Shown piece by piece: positions 1 to 10,910 of a DNA stretch of 64,000 bases. A program made the position numbers and the translations under genes. The notes under the pieces were generated by a model. It made no database searches and was not told the DNA's origin. It was given only the letters and a program-made list of their open reading frames with translations. Numbering within the stretch: the stretch's first letter is position 1; the number at the start of each line of letters is the position of its first letter. This DNA comes from Sporobolomyces roseus (Eukaryota; Basidiomycota; Microbotryomycetes; Sporidiobolales; Sporidiobolaceae), in assembly GCA_016617785.1 (NCBI GenBank), contig JADILM010000004.1, positions 1-64,000 of the forward strand. Direction: 5' to 3'.

Positions 1-307
1 CAGAGTGTAAGATGACAGAACACTGGATGAAGCACTTCAAAGGTCCGTCAGATTACTATAGATAACTCGCTGACGGTGAGAGAAAAGAGCTGAATCTTGG
101 TGCGAGAAAGAAAGGGCGGTTCCGCCGAAATTGATCGTCGGATTGGAGAGCTGCAGTTCGAGAGGTGGCGGAATCAGAACCTCTCTTTTTTACTCAAATG
201 ATTGGTGAGAGCTCACTTCGTTTGTGTGCTTAGCGAGAAGCCATCCAAGGACTGGAAAGAACGGAATTGGTCGAGAGGGAGTTCCCTCACCGGTTGAAGA
301 TGGCTGA
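1..307. other. Left edge, no gene recognised
   Basis: I see no convincing coding exon in this stretch downstream of the first gene. Open frames here are short and do not continue any paralog alignment. It may be the 3' flank of the minus-strand gene that ends near 308, or an additional 3' exon of it. Confidence 0.4.
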
Positions 308-1214
308 TTATTTCCTCTCGTTTCCTGTTGGCGAAGCCAGTTTCAGCGTGTTGTGTCTCTGAAGCTCTGAAAGTCAACGGAAAGCTAGACATACCAGGAA
401 AGTAGCGTAATCTTCGGTTTTCCTGATGACTTCGAGGAATTGAGCGACTCCAATCGAGAAGCTTGTACAATACCGATGCAGCAGTGACACCTCAGTCTGA
501 GCGACCCTTTGATCCTCGGGTGTCAGATGCGGGAGTCCTTCCTCCACCGCTTGAACTATCTTGTTGACACAAGCAGTCAATCCCGAGTCTCTCGCTCTTT
601 TCACATAGTTAATCAGGAGTTCCTTCTGTTGAGAGTAGGTTGTACAGAGCTGGAATGGTGATATGATGGAGCGACTGATCCGATAGAGAAGCACAGTGAT
701 CTAAGGAGGAAGAAGAACGATCAATTCCCAGCGCAGTCAAATTGCTCGTATCGGCCAAAGGGGACTCACCATGATGCTGGAGTAACGTGAAGTTGTATGT
801 TCAGCCAATCTGATGTCACCAACAAATGGCTGAATATGCGACTCGAGATCAGCAGTCGAAACTAAGAAAGTGAATCAGAGTTCTCACCAGTTCAGACGCG
901 AGTCTGACGTCTGCATCTGATCTTGTCTTATCAGCCAGTTCCTTGAAATAGTTCTGGATGACCCTGTATTCGGCTGTGGGGAATAGATACATAGGACTCG
1001 AGCGTTGGGATTGCGTTCGGAAACCGAGTTGTGAGACCTCCTTATCGACGAACTCGTAAGCTGCTTGTGTCCAGCGTTGTAGATGCAGAAGCTCGGCTTG
1101 TCGGTCACCGTGAAAGCTGAGGAGTCGTAGCTGTACATTTCGGTCGGTTTTTCCGATATGCTTGCTGACGTTCTCGAGTTTCGCATTGACAGTGAGGCAT
1201 TTAGCGTTTGGCAT
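308..1214 (-). CDS. Family F paralog, diverged copy F0 (unknown function)
   Basis: I do not recognise a named domain. Proposed exons are 888-1214, 770-829 and 395-700, plus a short last exon ending near 308 (or 343, depending on the acceptor). Each of the first three is a multiple of three bases and splices in phase 0, as in the other copies at 40.7, 42.6 and 63.9 kb. The N-terminus keeps the family pattern: a start followed by a helix-like stretch, then LQRW.QAAY where the others have YQRWHTKAH, then an FP..E motif, then an intron at the same place. Exon 3 matches the family exon in length (306 nt against 285-312) and begins with the similar VLLYRISRS. No Arg/Ser-rich tail was found. This suggests truncation or loss of the tail, or an exon I missed. 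Membership in the family is inferred. Confidence 0.5.
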
Positions 1215-1728
1215 CTTGCAGCTTGTTGAGAGTCAAATAGGAGAGTGAGATCGACCGGCAAGAGGAGAGGAGGGAGAGGGAGAGGGAGAGATGACAGGAG
1301 AAAGAGAGAAAACTGCTCGGTAGGAGCACGAGGTTTCTTGATGTCCGCGGATTCGAGTCGCTGTCTCTTGCCGTATTGAAAGCGTCCACTCGTCACCAAG
1401 CGTTGAGGACACGGATCTGAGTCGGGTGAAAGCGGCGGTCCCGAAGCAGTAGCGAAGCGAAGATGTCGTCGGAAGCTGAATCCCAAGCGAAGAACAAAGA
1501 GACGATCTACAGAGGAAACGGCTCTGTCAGTAATCATTGATCTGACTGATTCGAGTGATAGATCGTACCTGAAGCTCCCGATTCACTGTCATGAAGAGAT
1601 GCGAAGCGGAAAATACGAAGTTTCGAAGAAGCGAGATCAATTTCGAGTAAACAACCTCGGTTCCAGCAAAGCGATGACAAGATCATTCGTGACGATTGAT
1701 TCTGATACGTCTATGTAGCGTGGTTCTG

Positions 1729-1977
1729 TCAGCTAGCCTCTGAGGAGAGGGAAGTAAGAACTGACCTTTCAACCCGAGGCATCGCTTCCCCTTGATGCTT
1801 GATAGCGGTATAGATCAGATCAGCATCCTCTGCCAGTCTTCCGATGAGCCTCTGAGCAACTGACGAGGTGACTTGGATACCTTGATGAGATGATGAGATC
1901 GAACCTTGAAGAGCGAGGATGAGTCGAAGATCGCGCTGAGTAAGCTGTGAAGGACGTATTGAGGTATCTGATCTTGT
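1729..1977 (-). CDS. Possible exon of an unidentified minus-strand gene
   Basis: A minus-strand frame without stops gives a plausible peptide containing RLILALQGS, VAQRLIGRLAEDADLI and KHQGEAMPRVER. It has no ATG of its own, and I could not find clean splice partners. The overlapping frames on this strand look less protein-like. It could be an exon of a gene ending here, or a relic in the upstream flank of F0. The rest of 1215-2417 shows no other supported gene. Confidence 0.25.
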   Translation of the reverse strand, partial: TRSDTSIRPSQLTQRDLRLILALQGSISSSHQGIQVTSSVAQRLIGRLAEDADLIYTAIKHQGEAMPRVERSVLTSLSSEAS

Positions 1978-2417
1978 CTAGCGAGTTCTTCCGGGTGCAG
2001 CAGCTGTTGAGAGTGAGAGGTAAAGGTCGAAGGAGAATTATTTCGTTTATCACTGGTCTGCATCTCACTACGAGTCGAACGCTGACAGACTGATGCTTAG
2101 AGCGACAAGGATCATTGCTAAGGACCTCTTGCCAAAAGAAGAGCAATCAAGAACCAGTTCATTTCTCGAAGGTTCGTTCTTCGCAATGTCGAAAGCTCGC
2201 ATTCGCAATCATTCCGAGCGCAGTGATTGCGCTGCACTCTCGCACTTGCACAGCGTATCTACCGCTCGCCGGAAGCGATAGAAGGAGGAGACGTAATCAC
2301 CAAACTCTCGCTTTCGATTCGCCTTCCAAATGCGAAAAAGCGAATCCATTCGCAACTCGACCGAATTCGTAACACCGGATTCCGAATACAACAGTTACTG
2401 ACTCAGATACATCTCTT

Positions 2418-4423
2418 CTACGCTCTCATCAACCCAAAGATAGTCTCCATCAGATCCCTCCCCTTCGCAAGCTCTCCCAAACTGAATTTGTCGAGAACTG
2501 TCTTGAACGCTGTACTCTTCTTGACGTCCTCCTATATGAGCGTGACAACTAATAGTCAATGAGCCGTTGCGAGCAAAAGAGGCGAAGGGAAAGGGAGAAC
2601 TCGCCCAGTTCTCGATGAAAAAGTCGAGTATCGGTTTCTGAATAACTTCGTAATCGAGCGACAGAGGACTAAACAGCTCGTAAGCGACCTATTGCATCAA
2701 TCGTATCAGTCTCCATTCAATATAGGGAAGAGGGAGGAGCTCACATTCTCAACGGTCAAACTTCGAACAATGTAACCCAGAGTCAATTCTCGCAACTCGT
2801 CCATCTCGTATCGATCCGCGAGTCGGTACATCGATTGAGTAGTACAAGGAGATACTCCCTCCCAATTTCGATGCCTGTCCAAGTCGTCCCATTTCTGCCA
2901 AAGCCAATCCCAAACACGGTTTCGAAGAGTCCAGCGATTCTCCTCCGTATCCTCAAGTCTCGCTTGATCGCAAGCGACAAGATAGTCGGAAGTCAAAGGA
3001 AGGAAGGGAACGAGCCCGGTATGTAGGTAGGCGACCATCGCACGGAAAGCGAAGAATCTAGAGAGAATCAAGAAATCAGATCGAGGTCAATTCGGAAAGC
3101 TGAGAAGTGGAAAACTCACGTCGTTTCATGAATCTCTATCACTGTGAGTAACTTTCCATCAGGTCCAGCATCATACTCCTCATCTTCATCATCGCTTCTT
3201 GCCCTCTTCTTCCCTTTCTTCTTCTTCGCAACGATCTTTTGTGTCGCTTCTACGATCCAAGGAGGTAGCTCCTGGAAGGCTCGATCTTCGATGTTATCGT
3301 CGAGAGGTCGAAAGGGGACCGCTTCATGTTGTATAGCTTTGTAAGGACTGCAATCGCTGTCGTATAAGAATCCGGAGATTTCTTCGATATCGAGTAGTTT
3401 CTTCGTAGTCGCCTCCGAGAATCCCGACCCAAAGACTATGGATACAAGTAACGGAGACGAGTAAGATTCTTCATTGGAAGAGAGAAGCAGACTTACGAGT
3501 TTTGAAATGCGAACTCGCAGAAACGAGCATCGCTTTGCACGCCAAAAGTGGTATAGGAGTGTTCTCTTCAACGGTGTGAACCAAGAAGAGCGTATCTGCA
3601 TAGTCTTTGTTGTCAAAGAATTGAAAGAGTGGATTGGATGAGGGTGAGGGTGATACTGAGAAAGTTGATTCGACAATTGCGTGAAGTCCGAGGAAACCCT
3701 GAGAGGGGGAAACAGAGTATGTGAGATCGAGCTACTCTACGAGGTGATAGGACTCACTGAATGATCCCAATAAGCAAGCAGTTGCCTAGTATCACCTCCG
3801 ACTGTGACTCCTGTATTTGGAGTATTCGAATCGCAGTCGAAGTCGAGGAGATTCTCAGGAGGTTTCTCGTCTGACAGCGGTTTCGCTCCGATGATCTGAA
3901 GAGGATGAGGTCAGTTAGAGAGCCCGTCAATGAATGGGCACTGTTCAGTCTCACCTTGAACAAGAAGTAAACGGAACCTTTTCGCGACCAAGCGGTTGTG
4001 GATGAGGATCGTCGATAGTCCTCAAGCTGTGGGATACCTTCCAAGAACGCTCGCTACAACACCTTTTGCTGGATCGCTCCCCTAAAATGGTGCAGTTCAT
4101 CTTAGCGTTTGGAGTTGCGAGAACGATAGAAACACGCACGAGGGAGTAAAGAGACAATTCCCAAGTTCCGTCTGCAAACCGCTTGTTCTGATTCAGACTC
4201 GCACATTCAGTAGCTAAATGAGGACGATTAGTGGCAGCTGACTGACTAGTTCCCAATCCTCCCCAGCTGCGTCTTTCGATTCGATTTCCGCAATCTCCTC
4301 CTTGCTCAATTCCCAAACGATCTCCGTCTACTCAAATCGCGGGGTGAGCTCACAAAGTAGCTCCTCAATCGACACAATTGAGCTCACCCTGAACTTGTTG
4401 GTCTCCTCCAAAGAACCGCTCAT
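2418..4423 (-). CDS. MATH-like/BTB domain protein, copy A
   Basis: About 487 aa in some ten exons: 4388-4423, about 4243-4327, 4140-4213, 3955-4053, 3758-3895, 3497-3698, 3120-3435, 2745-3057, 2605-2688 and 2418-2531. The N-terminal part (TEIVWELS, then FADGTWELSLYSL and a beta-rich stretch) resembles a MATH/TRAF fold. The BTB part contains DNKDYADTLFLVH and LLACKAMLVSASSHF. It is split by a long acidic/basic insert (KKKKGKKRARSDDEDEE) before FRAMVAYLHTG. A helical region follows, with SMYRLADRYEMDELREL. MATH-BTB proteins are usually Cullin-3 substrate adaptors; that role is inferred. It is a paralog of the gene at 33.0-35.1 kb, with shared introns including the one before the C-terminal TAFKTVLDK block. 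The donor after ENW appears to be GC. The intron between the second and third exons is only about 29-33 nt, so that join is doubtful. Confidence 0.75.
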
Positions 4424-5131
4424 CTTGCGAATCTCGAATCGAGAAAGCGAATGATCCCTTTCTCTCCTCCGCGAGTACTGCGCGCTTGTCTAGCACTTTA
4501 CTAAGATCTGTTCGTGCTGCTGATATCGTTTCGAGGCTTGTAAGAAGGGAGACTGGAGTGAGAGTGAGGTTCAAAGATGAAGGTGTTCGAGAACGGCGCG
4601 GAAACGACGAGGGGTGATGCTGATGGTCTTGATCACTCAATCGATGGTGTAGATTCTGTATACGCCATCGCTTAGAGCTGTCAGTGAGGGTCTGAAGCGA
4701 GGGAAAGTCAAAGTTGAACGAACCGATTCTGAGGGGACGGAACAAGCAAGAATTGCGTTCTGTAAGGCTCTGGAACAGTATCTTGATGAGTTGAGAGTCT
4801 GGTAGTAGTTGGGCGAAAGAACAGAGCGAGACGAGGCGAGAAGAGCGAAGGAAGAAACAGCGAATTTCGCAAGTCAAGTTTCGCAACGAATTCGCTCTAA
4901 GGCCGAAGAACGACGCACGAGAAGTGGTGAAGTACGATAGAGAATGGTATATGTATTGCGAACGAAGAGAGGAAACGAGCTAAAGGGAAACAAAGAAGAG
5001 CGAAAAAAGGCTACAAGATCCGAGAAGAACGAAAGCGAGGAAGAGGTTAGAGCGCTACAAATAAAGTCGAAACGAGTGTGTAGAGTGTGTGTAGAGAAAG
5101 GGTTTAAAGGAAGCAAGAGTAAGAGTGAGGT
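4424..5131. other. Intergenic region between the BTB gene and the secreted-repeat gene
   Basis: This holds the upstream flank of the minus-strand BTB gene (nearest ATG at 4423) and the 3' flank of the minus-strand secreted precursor. The sequence is rich in GAA/CGAGA-type purine tracts. Open frames are present on both strands, but none has a start, splice sites and a protein-like composition together. I see no additional gene. Confidence 0.45.
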
Positions 5132-7171
5132 TTAAACCCTCTTGTGTTGTTTCGCCATTCCACCGACTTGACGCTTCTTGTTAACGAGATGCCATTCCAT
5201 TGCTGCGCTCCTAGTCTTCAAAGCGGCAGCACGTGCAGATCGAATAGAATCGGCTTGAGATTTGCGGTTCATTCGAGAAGTCGTAGTCGAAGTCGAATCT
5301 GCTGCAGTATCGATTTCGGCGGGAACGCTGACGGGAGGAGTGACAGGAGCTGGGGAAGCGGGAGCGGCGGCAAGGTTGTTGATCGATGCGAGAGAGACTG
5401 GAGCAGTCGCGAGACCGACTCGAGCGGGGAAGGACGGCGCGAGAGGTTTGTTCGAAGGAGTTTCGACGGGAATCGCAGCTGAAACGTCGAGAAGCGAGAG
5501 GGAGTCAGCGTGACTGTCCGGAGCTTATCAGAAGAGAGTGACTCACGATTGAGGAGGTTTGCGTTTTGACCGATAGGAGGAGCGGCGGAAGCGGGAGTAT
5601 CGTCTTGAATGATCGAAGGTCCCCAAACCCATCTCTTCGCATTCTCGGCGGGAGAAGTTTCAGCTGCAGCATCGACGACATCTGCACCTTGGGTGACTTG
5701 CGAGTAAGCGTTGGCCAAAGCGTTGATCTCTTCTTGAAGCTTGTTGAGGAGAGCCTCGATGTCGGGAGTTCCTGAAGTCATCTCTGCGGCGACGGCTGAA
5801 AAAGTAGAGGAAGCTTGTTCGACGACTTGTGCGGCAGCTTCAGCTCCTTCTCCTTCGTTCGATTCGAGGGCTTCGAAAGTTTCGGTAGCGGGTTCAGCCG
5901 AAGTAGTTGCGTCGGCGAGAGGAGGGAAAGAAGGAGGAGTGAGTTGAGCGACGGGAGTGTTCATGGCGATCGTAGCTTTTGACAGATTGAGACGTCAGCG
6001 AACGATCGCAGGAAGAGAGAGGAAACAGTCGAAACTCACTACCTTTGCTGAGTAAATTAGCGTTCTCTCCAACGGGAGGAGCGTTCTCATCTCCATCCTG
6101 AATAATCTCGTTTCCCCAAGTCCACCTCTTCTCCTTCGCAGGAGCTGCAGGAGCTTGAGCAGCCTTCTTGCGATCACTCATCTTTTGACGAGAAGCGACT
6201 TTCGATTGGAGAGCGGCGGCTGATTGAGAAGAAGGGAGTTCGGCAGCGAGGGGAGGGAAGGAGGGAGCGGCGAGAGTAGCAGTAGGAGTATTGGCGGGGG
6301 CAGCTGATACGAACAAAGAAGGGGAAATTAGCTAAAAAGAATCGAAAAGAGAGAAAAGGAAACGAACAATTCAAGTAGTTTGCGTTTTCTCCAACAGCAG
6401 GGATGTTCGACGCAGCAGGAGTATCATCCTGAATGATAGCAGTACCCCATACCCATCGCTTATCCTCAGGTTTCTTCAACTCTTCCTTCTTTCCGAAAGT
6501 TTTGACCGTCTTTTCCGGAACTGCGAATGACAGAATAGATCAGCTTCATTCGCGATAAAAGCGAAGAGAGACGATGCCTCACCTCGCTTCTCCAACTTGT
6601 CGGTAGCTGCAGCAGCTTTTCCAGCAGAAGCAGTCTTAATCTCAGCATTTTCGCCGTGAGTGCGAACTCCTTGAGGGAGACGTCCTCCTGATTCGACGAT
6701 ATGCAACTCCTTCTCGAGAGCTGAAGTGGACGATGCTTGAGTCTTGCTCTTCTTGTCGGAAGCGAGAGGACGACGAGCCGAATCGGACGAACGAAGTCGA
6801 GATTTGGCGGAAGATTCGACGGCGGCAGGAGCTGGTCGATCGTGGTGAACTTTCTTGCCGTGTTTCGTCGAAGCGCTATCCGATTTAGCGGAAGAGGAAG
6901 AAGAATCTTTCGTCGATTTTGGGTGAGATTTATTCGAATGAGGAGCCGAAGAAGTCGAGTTGTGAGAATCGGTTCCATTCGAGTAATCTTCGGGAGGAGG
7001 TCGTACTGCTGCATGTCCTGCTCCTAATGCTCGAGCCTGGTTCTGCTGCTTCTTCGTCTGCATTCGCTCGAGAAGTGCTTGAAGTGCTCCCCCTCCTCCT
7101 CCTTCCTTTTCAGCGGTAACGAGAGTGGCGGCGGTCGAAAGCGAGAGTACGAGAAGAGTGGAAGTGCGCAT
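5132..7171 (-). CDS. Secreted Kex2-type repeat precursor (KR-W[VT]WG..IIQD repeats)
   Basis: About 592 aa from five exons: 6583-7171, 6368-6520, 6043-6303, 5547-5975 and 5132-5478. The start MRTSTLLVLSLSTAATLVTA is a typical signal peptide. Next comes a long Ser/Lys-rich, low-complexity region with NGT and NST sequons. Three repeat blocks begin after a dibasic KR: WVWGTAIIQDDTP (about residue 219), WTWGNEIIQD (about 308) and WVWGPSIIQDDTP (about 450). Each closes with NAN[LY]L. Another KR occurs at about 195, and NKKR and KQHKR lie near the C-terminus. Blocks 2 and 3 and the tail open with a TP..(6-7 aa)..PSFP module. Kex2-processed repeat proteins are known in fungi as precursors of secreted peptides; release of W-starting peptides here is inferred. 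I do not recognise the peptide itself. Confidence 0.8.
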
Positions 7172-8247
7172 GATGATAGAGTAGGTTTAGGGTTGGAAAT
7201 GTAGATGAGGGGAAATGAAAGGAAAGGAAAAGAAATGAAAGTTGGCCGGTTGTGGTTTGGCGAGACCTTGAAGGAGTTGGACGAGTTTTGAAGAGGCGAC
7301 TGACGATACTGAGGACTCTGCTTGTACGTCTAGCGATGCGAGTGTCGATGTGAGAGTTGAAAGGGAGAGAGGAGAAGAATCGGAGGTTTGGAATGGTTCG
7401 AAAAAAGGGAGAGCGAGGGACCGAGATTCGAGGAGAAGGAGGTAAAGCTGCCATGTTCGTACAGTGTAGAATTCACTCTAATAGATGACCTTGCCGCTTG
7501 AGGAAGGGAACAAAAGAAGAGTAAACTTCCTCATCCGGTGAATCGACTCGACAGAAAGGAGGCGAGTCGAGAGCCTTGTAATACTCCTTTGTAATCGTTT
7601 GCGGTACTTCTGAGGTTTGATAGCTAGACCTCACTTAGCTCCCGAGCGCTCCGAGAGAATTGTACACCTCATTCGGAGAGCGGAAGTTGATTATTTTGAT
7701 CTCTAGCGATCTGTAGAGGTCTAGTCGGAGCAGTCTTGATCTAGTCGGATCCTTGTAGCTATTCTTGACCATCTTGAGTGGTCGTAGATAGCTTAGCGAG
7801 ATGGTCGGGAGTGGGAGAGGTCAAAACAACTTCGCAACTTTTTCGAAGGAGGAGTAGTTCTCTCTCAACAATTTCCATCAGATTTCTCGCTAGCAGGAGC
7901 AGCTATATAACACTCTACTATACTCTACCATAGCCACCAGAGCGTAATCGAGAGAGGTTGAATATTGCTCGCTCTTTTTACGTCTCTCTTTCCCTCTCTC
8001 CTTCCTTCCCTTCACTCCTTCTCACTCCTACTTTGCTTCTGTGGCTCTGTGACTATGCTCTACTCTCTCAGCCCCTCGTCGTCCAGGTCCGCGGTACTCC
8101 GCTCTGGCTCAGTTCTCCCCGTTTTGCTCTGGCTCTCTCTCTTCTCTTCCTTCAGCCACGAAGATCAGCTCGACGTAGCAAGGTGAGTTCAGCTTCCCTT
8201 GAGATCTCGGTGTATCAGCTCTGAAGCATGTATCCAGTCTCACAGAC
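7172..8247. promoter_or_regulatory. Divergent promoter region with TATA-like box
   Basis: The 1.1 kb between two diverging genes has no supported coding exon. TATATAA at 7904-7910 lies about 340 nt upstream of the plus-strand ATG at 8248 and could serve that gene. A likely 5'-UTR intron runs from 8183 (donor AAG/gtgagt) to 8245 (acceptor cacag), ending two bases before the ATG. The minus-strand signal-peptide gene starts at 7171, with pyrimidine-rich sequence (on its strand) upstream. Confidence 0.45.
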
Positions 8248-10602
8248 ATGTCGAATCGCCATTCACCCGAACCTCCCAAACCCTCCTCCTCCTCCTCCTC
8301 AAGACTCTCGAAGGAAGATCGCTCAGTCAAGGAACGAGTTGAAATCTTGATAACTCGACTAGACCGTACAAAGGATATCCTACTTCACGAATGTTCGAGA
8401 GGAGATCGATTCGGCAACCTCGCTTTGGGTACTCTCGAAAAGACTCTCAAGGAACTCGTACCCGCTATCAAACTCATCGAACAGTCAAGCGACATCAAGG
8501 AGCCTTCGTCCGCGAGTCGAGGTCTCGCGAGATCGGAGGATCAAGCCGTTACTTCGCAAGAGCGAAAGGAGGAGGAGGATGAAATCATACCTTCAAGAGA
8601 TCTTCGTAACGGAGGACGCACATACGACCAAAGAGAAGATGAAGTTTCGTTCCATACACGACCGGATCGGCTCGCCAAGTCTGACTCGATTCGTGTAGTC
8701 GACAACGAGATTTCTCCTCCGCTTTCTCGTTCTCACTCTTTTACTACGAAACGCGACGATCCCCTTCCTCCCAAGAACAACAACTTCTCTGATCTTGAAG
8801 ATCTTCCCGCCGCTCGAATCGAGTCCCGTCAATCGTCCTCTTCTCATCGACAAACCGATTCTACTTCCCCTCTTCCTCCCTCCTCTCGTCCTCTTCCAGT
8901 TTCTCGTCCCGCTTCACGCATCTCGGAGGACTCTACCATTCATCAAAAGGAGGAGGATGTACCCTCGACAAGAAACACGATTTCGAAATTCTTCAATCGA
9001 GCAAAGGACGCCGTTTCACCTTCGATCAACGTCAAGAAAGAACCTCAACTGAGCGAGACCGATACCCCACTTTCCCCTCCTCGCTCATCTCGCTCCGCCT
9101 CAACTAAGCCCGAGAGTAAAGGTGATCGTCGTCGATCTTCAGTCGCAAGCGATTCATCCTCGACCGCTCCTCCCAAACCAGCTTCAACCGATTCTCGCCG
9201 ACGTCGCACCACGAAACCTCCAGTCCCTTCTTCCGATGACGACGAACCTCCATCTCGCGAAACCCTACGATCCCGATCCCGAGCCGGTGGAGCCAGCAGA
9301 ACTTCTTCGCGAGCAAGATTGGGTCGAACCGAGGAGGCAAGGAAAGCTCTAGAGATGGCTTCTGCACCTCCTGGATCATCGGATGAGGAAGTCGATCGAA
9401 GGAGGCAAAGGAAGGAGAGGACGAAGAAGATTGTATTGGATCAAGTCAAAATCATGAAAGTGATTGCGAGGGAATCGGATCTCGCTACTCAAACTACACT
9501 CAGTCAAGTCTCGAAGAGTTACGAGAATGTTGCTCGCCCTCTGCTCTACTCGTCAATCACCATCACTTCCCTCGAACAAGTCGACAAACTCGTTTCCTCA
9601 ATCGAATCGAATCCTTCTCTCGGAGAACTCGTCACTTCCCTCAAACTCACTCCTCTCGACACTGACTCCTCCGATAGTCCCTCTTCAATCCTCCCCTCAC
9701 TCCAGAAGCTGCTCTCCCTCCTCCCAAATCTCATCACTTTCAACGAAGATTTCACTTCCTCGGAATGGGATGTCCAAACCCTTTCCCGAGACTACCCTCT
9801 CACGTCCTCCGCATCGACTCGGCAACTCTCGACATTCTCCTCGAAGCGTTGTTGGTGGGAGATAGGAGCAATCAACGAATTCCTCCTCTCTCAACCTAAA
9901 CTCACGTCTCTCGTTTTCGGAGGAGCAACCATGGATCGAGATTGGGAAGGCACGAAGCTCAAATCCCTTCTCCTCTCATCCTCTCGCAAAGACTCGTCAA
10001 TTCAATCCCTCTCAATCGCTCAAATAATGCACGAAGATACACTCGCCGTTCTACTCCTCCTGTCCCCTCAACTCAAATCCCTCTCCATAGGATTCCAATC
10101 TCTTGGTCCTTCCGACGACGACACTCCACTCTCCTCTATTCCACCCGCACTCAAACCCGTCTCTTCCACTCTAACTCATTTAACTCTCATCGCACCTCCC
10201 AATCCCTCCTCATCTCGAGTTTCCGAAGATACCTCTACTTTACTCGACGACCTTCTCCCCTTCTTACACACGCTCGAATCCCTCTCATTCCAAGAAACCC
10301 TCCATCCCCTTCCAATCCCCATCGCAACCTCCCAAACTTTCCTCTCCCTTCCCCCAACTCTCAAATCTCTCAAAGTTCGTCAATTATTCTCGGTGAGTAC
10401 GGGGGATGTATTAGGGATGTTGGGGAAACCAGAATCGATTCCTGTTTTGGAGGAAATGGATTTGGAGTGGGCCGAAGCGAGGGAAGGGGAGAAAGAGGAT
10501 TGGTGGAAAGAGAGACATTCTATGAGGATTCGGGAGGCTTGTAGGGAGTTTGGGATCAAGTGTGAGGTTGGGAAGGGTGAGAGGAAATTGTTGATTGGCT
10601 GA
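8248..10602 (+). CDS. Large Ser-rich protein with F-box/LRR-like C-terminal half
   Basis: A single 784-codon exon. The first 370 residues are hydrophilic and Ser/Pro/Arg-rich, apart from an N-terminal helical stretch (VKERVEILITRLDRTKDILL) and Lys/Asp patches, and look disordered. From about residue 395 the sequence reads like a basidiomycete F-box-type protein: VIARESDLATQTTLSQVSKS and YENVARPLLYSSITI, then repeated leucine-rich stretches (ELVTSLKL, KLTSLVFGG, SIQSLSIAQ, QLKSLSIGF, TLTHLTLI, LKSLKVRQL). Such proteins commonly act as SCF ubiquitin-ligase substrate receptors or as Leu-rich scaffolds. No strict F-box consensus is visible, so the role is inferred. The start is supported by a probable 5'-UTR intron ending two bases upstream. 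Confidence 0.65.
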   Translation: MSNRHSPEPPKPSSSSSSRLSKEDRSVKERVEILITRLDRTKDILLHECSRGDRFGNLALGTLEKTLKELVPAIKLIEQSSDIKEPSSASRGLARSEDQAVTSQERKEEEDEIIPSRDLRNGGRTYDQREDEVSFHTRPDRLAKSDSIRVVDNEISPPLSRSHSFTTKRDDPLPPKNNNFSDLEDLPAARIESRQSSSSHRQTDSTSPLPPSSRPLPVSRPASRISEDSTIHQKEEDVPSTRNTISKFFNRAKDAVSPSINVKKEPQLSETDTPLSPPRSSRSASTKPESKGDRRRSSVASDSSSTAPPKPASTDSRRRRTTKPPVPSSDDDEPPSRETLRSRSRAGGASRTSSRARLGRTEEARKALEMASAPPGSSDEEVDRRRQRKERTKKIVLDQVKIMKVIARESDLATQTTLSQVSKSYENVARPLLYSSITITSLEQVDKLVSSIESNPSLGELVTSLKLTPLDTDSSDSPSSILPSLQKLLSLLPNLITFNEDFTSSEWDVQTLSRDYPLTSSASTRQLSTFSSKRCWWEIGAINEFLLSQPKLTSLVFGGATMDRDWEGTKLKSLLLSSSRKDSSIQSLSIAQIMHEDTLAVLLLLSPQLKSLSIGFQSLGPSDDDTPLSSIPPALKPVSSTLTHLTLIAPPNPSSSRVSEDTSTLLDDLLPFLHTLESLSFQETLHPLPIPIATSQTFLSLPPTLKSLKVRQLFSVSTGDVLGMLGKPESIPVLEEMDLEWAEAREGEKEDWWKERHSMRIREACREFGIKCEVGKGERKLLIG

Positions 10603-10910
10603 GAGGGAGAGGGAAGGGAGGAAGGCAGCGAGAGGGGGAGAAGGGAAGAGAGAGTTTCGTCGTTTTCTTTATCGTTTCTTTTAGCTTTCTTTGCAATATT
10701 TCTGAGCTCTGAAACGATACTCGTGCGGAATCTTTCAGAGGTTGATCGCATCCTTTTTAACAAGCGAGGTAAGCGAGAGTAGAGATGGATTTTGAATGTT
10801 TCGACTTGTGCGAAATTTCTCGCTCTCTTTATTCCCTTCACTTCACTCTTCATCTCTCTACTCGCTCTCTGCTCGGCTTTCGCGAGCTTACGCTCACTCG
10901 GACAGCTTCT
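10603..10910. other. Intergenic, terminator/promoter of tandem plus-strand genes
   Basis: This short spacer carries the 3' end of the F-box-like gene and the 5' flank of the MED19-like gene. It contains T-rich and CT-rich stretches typical of 5' flanks in this window. I see no other gene. Confidence 0.4.

Noticed and set aside
2093..2562. Plus-strand frames with R/S-rich sequence opposite the end of BTB-A
   Set aside because: The minus-strand C-terminal exon (TAFKTVLDK block) is supported by the paralog at 35 kb, so the plus frames are shadows.
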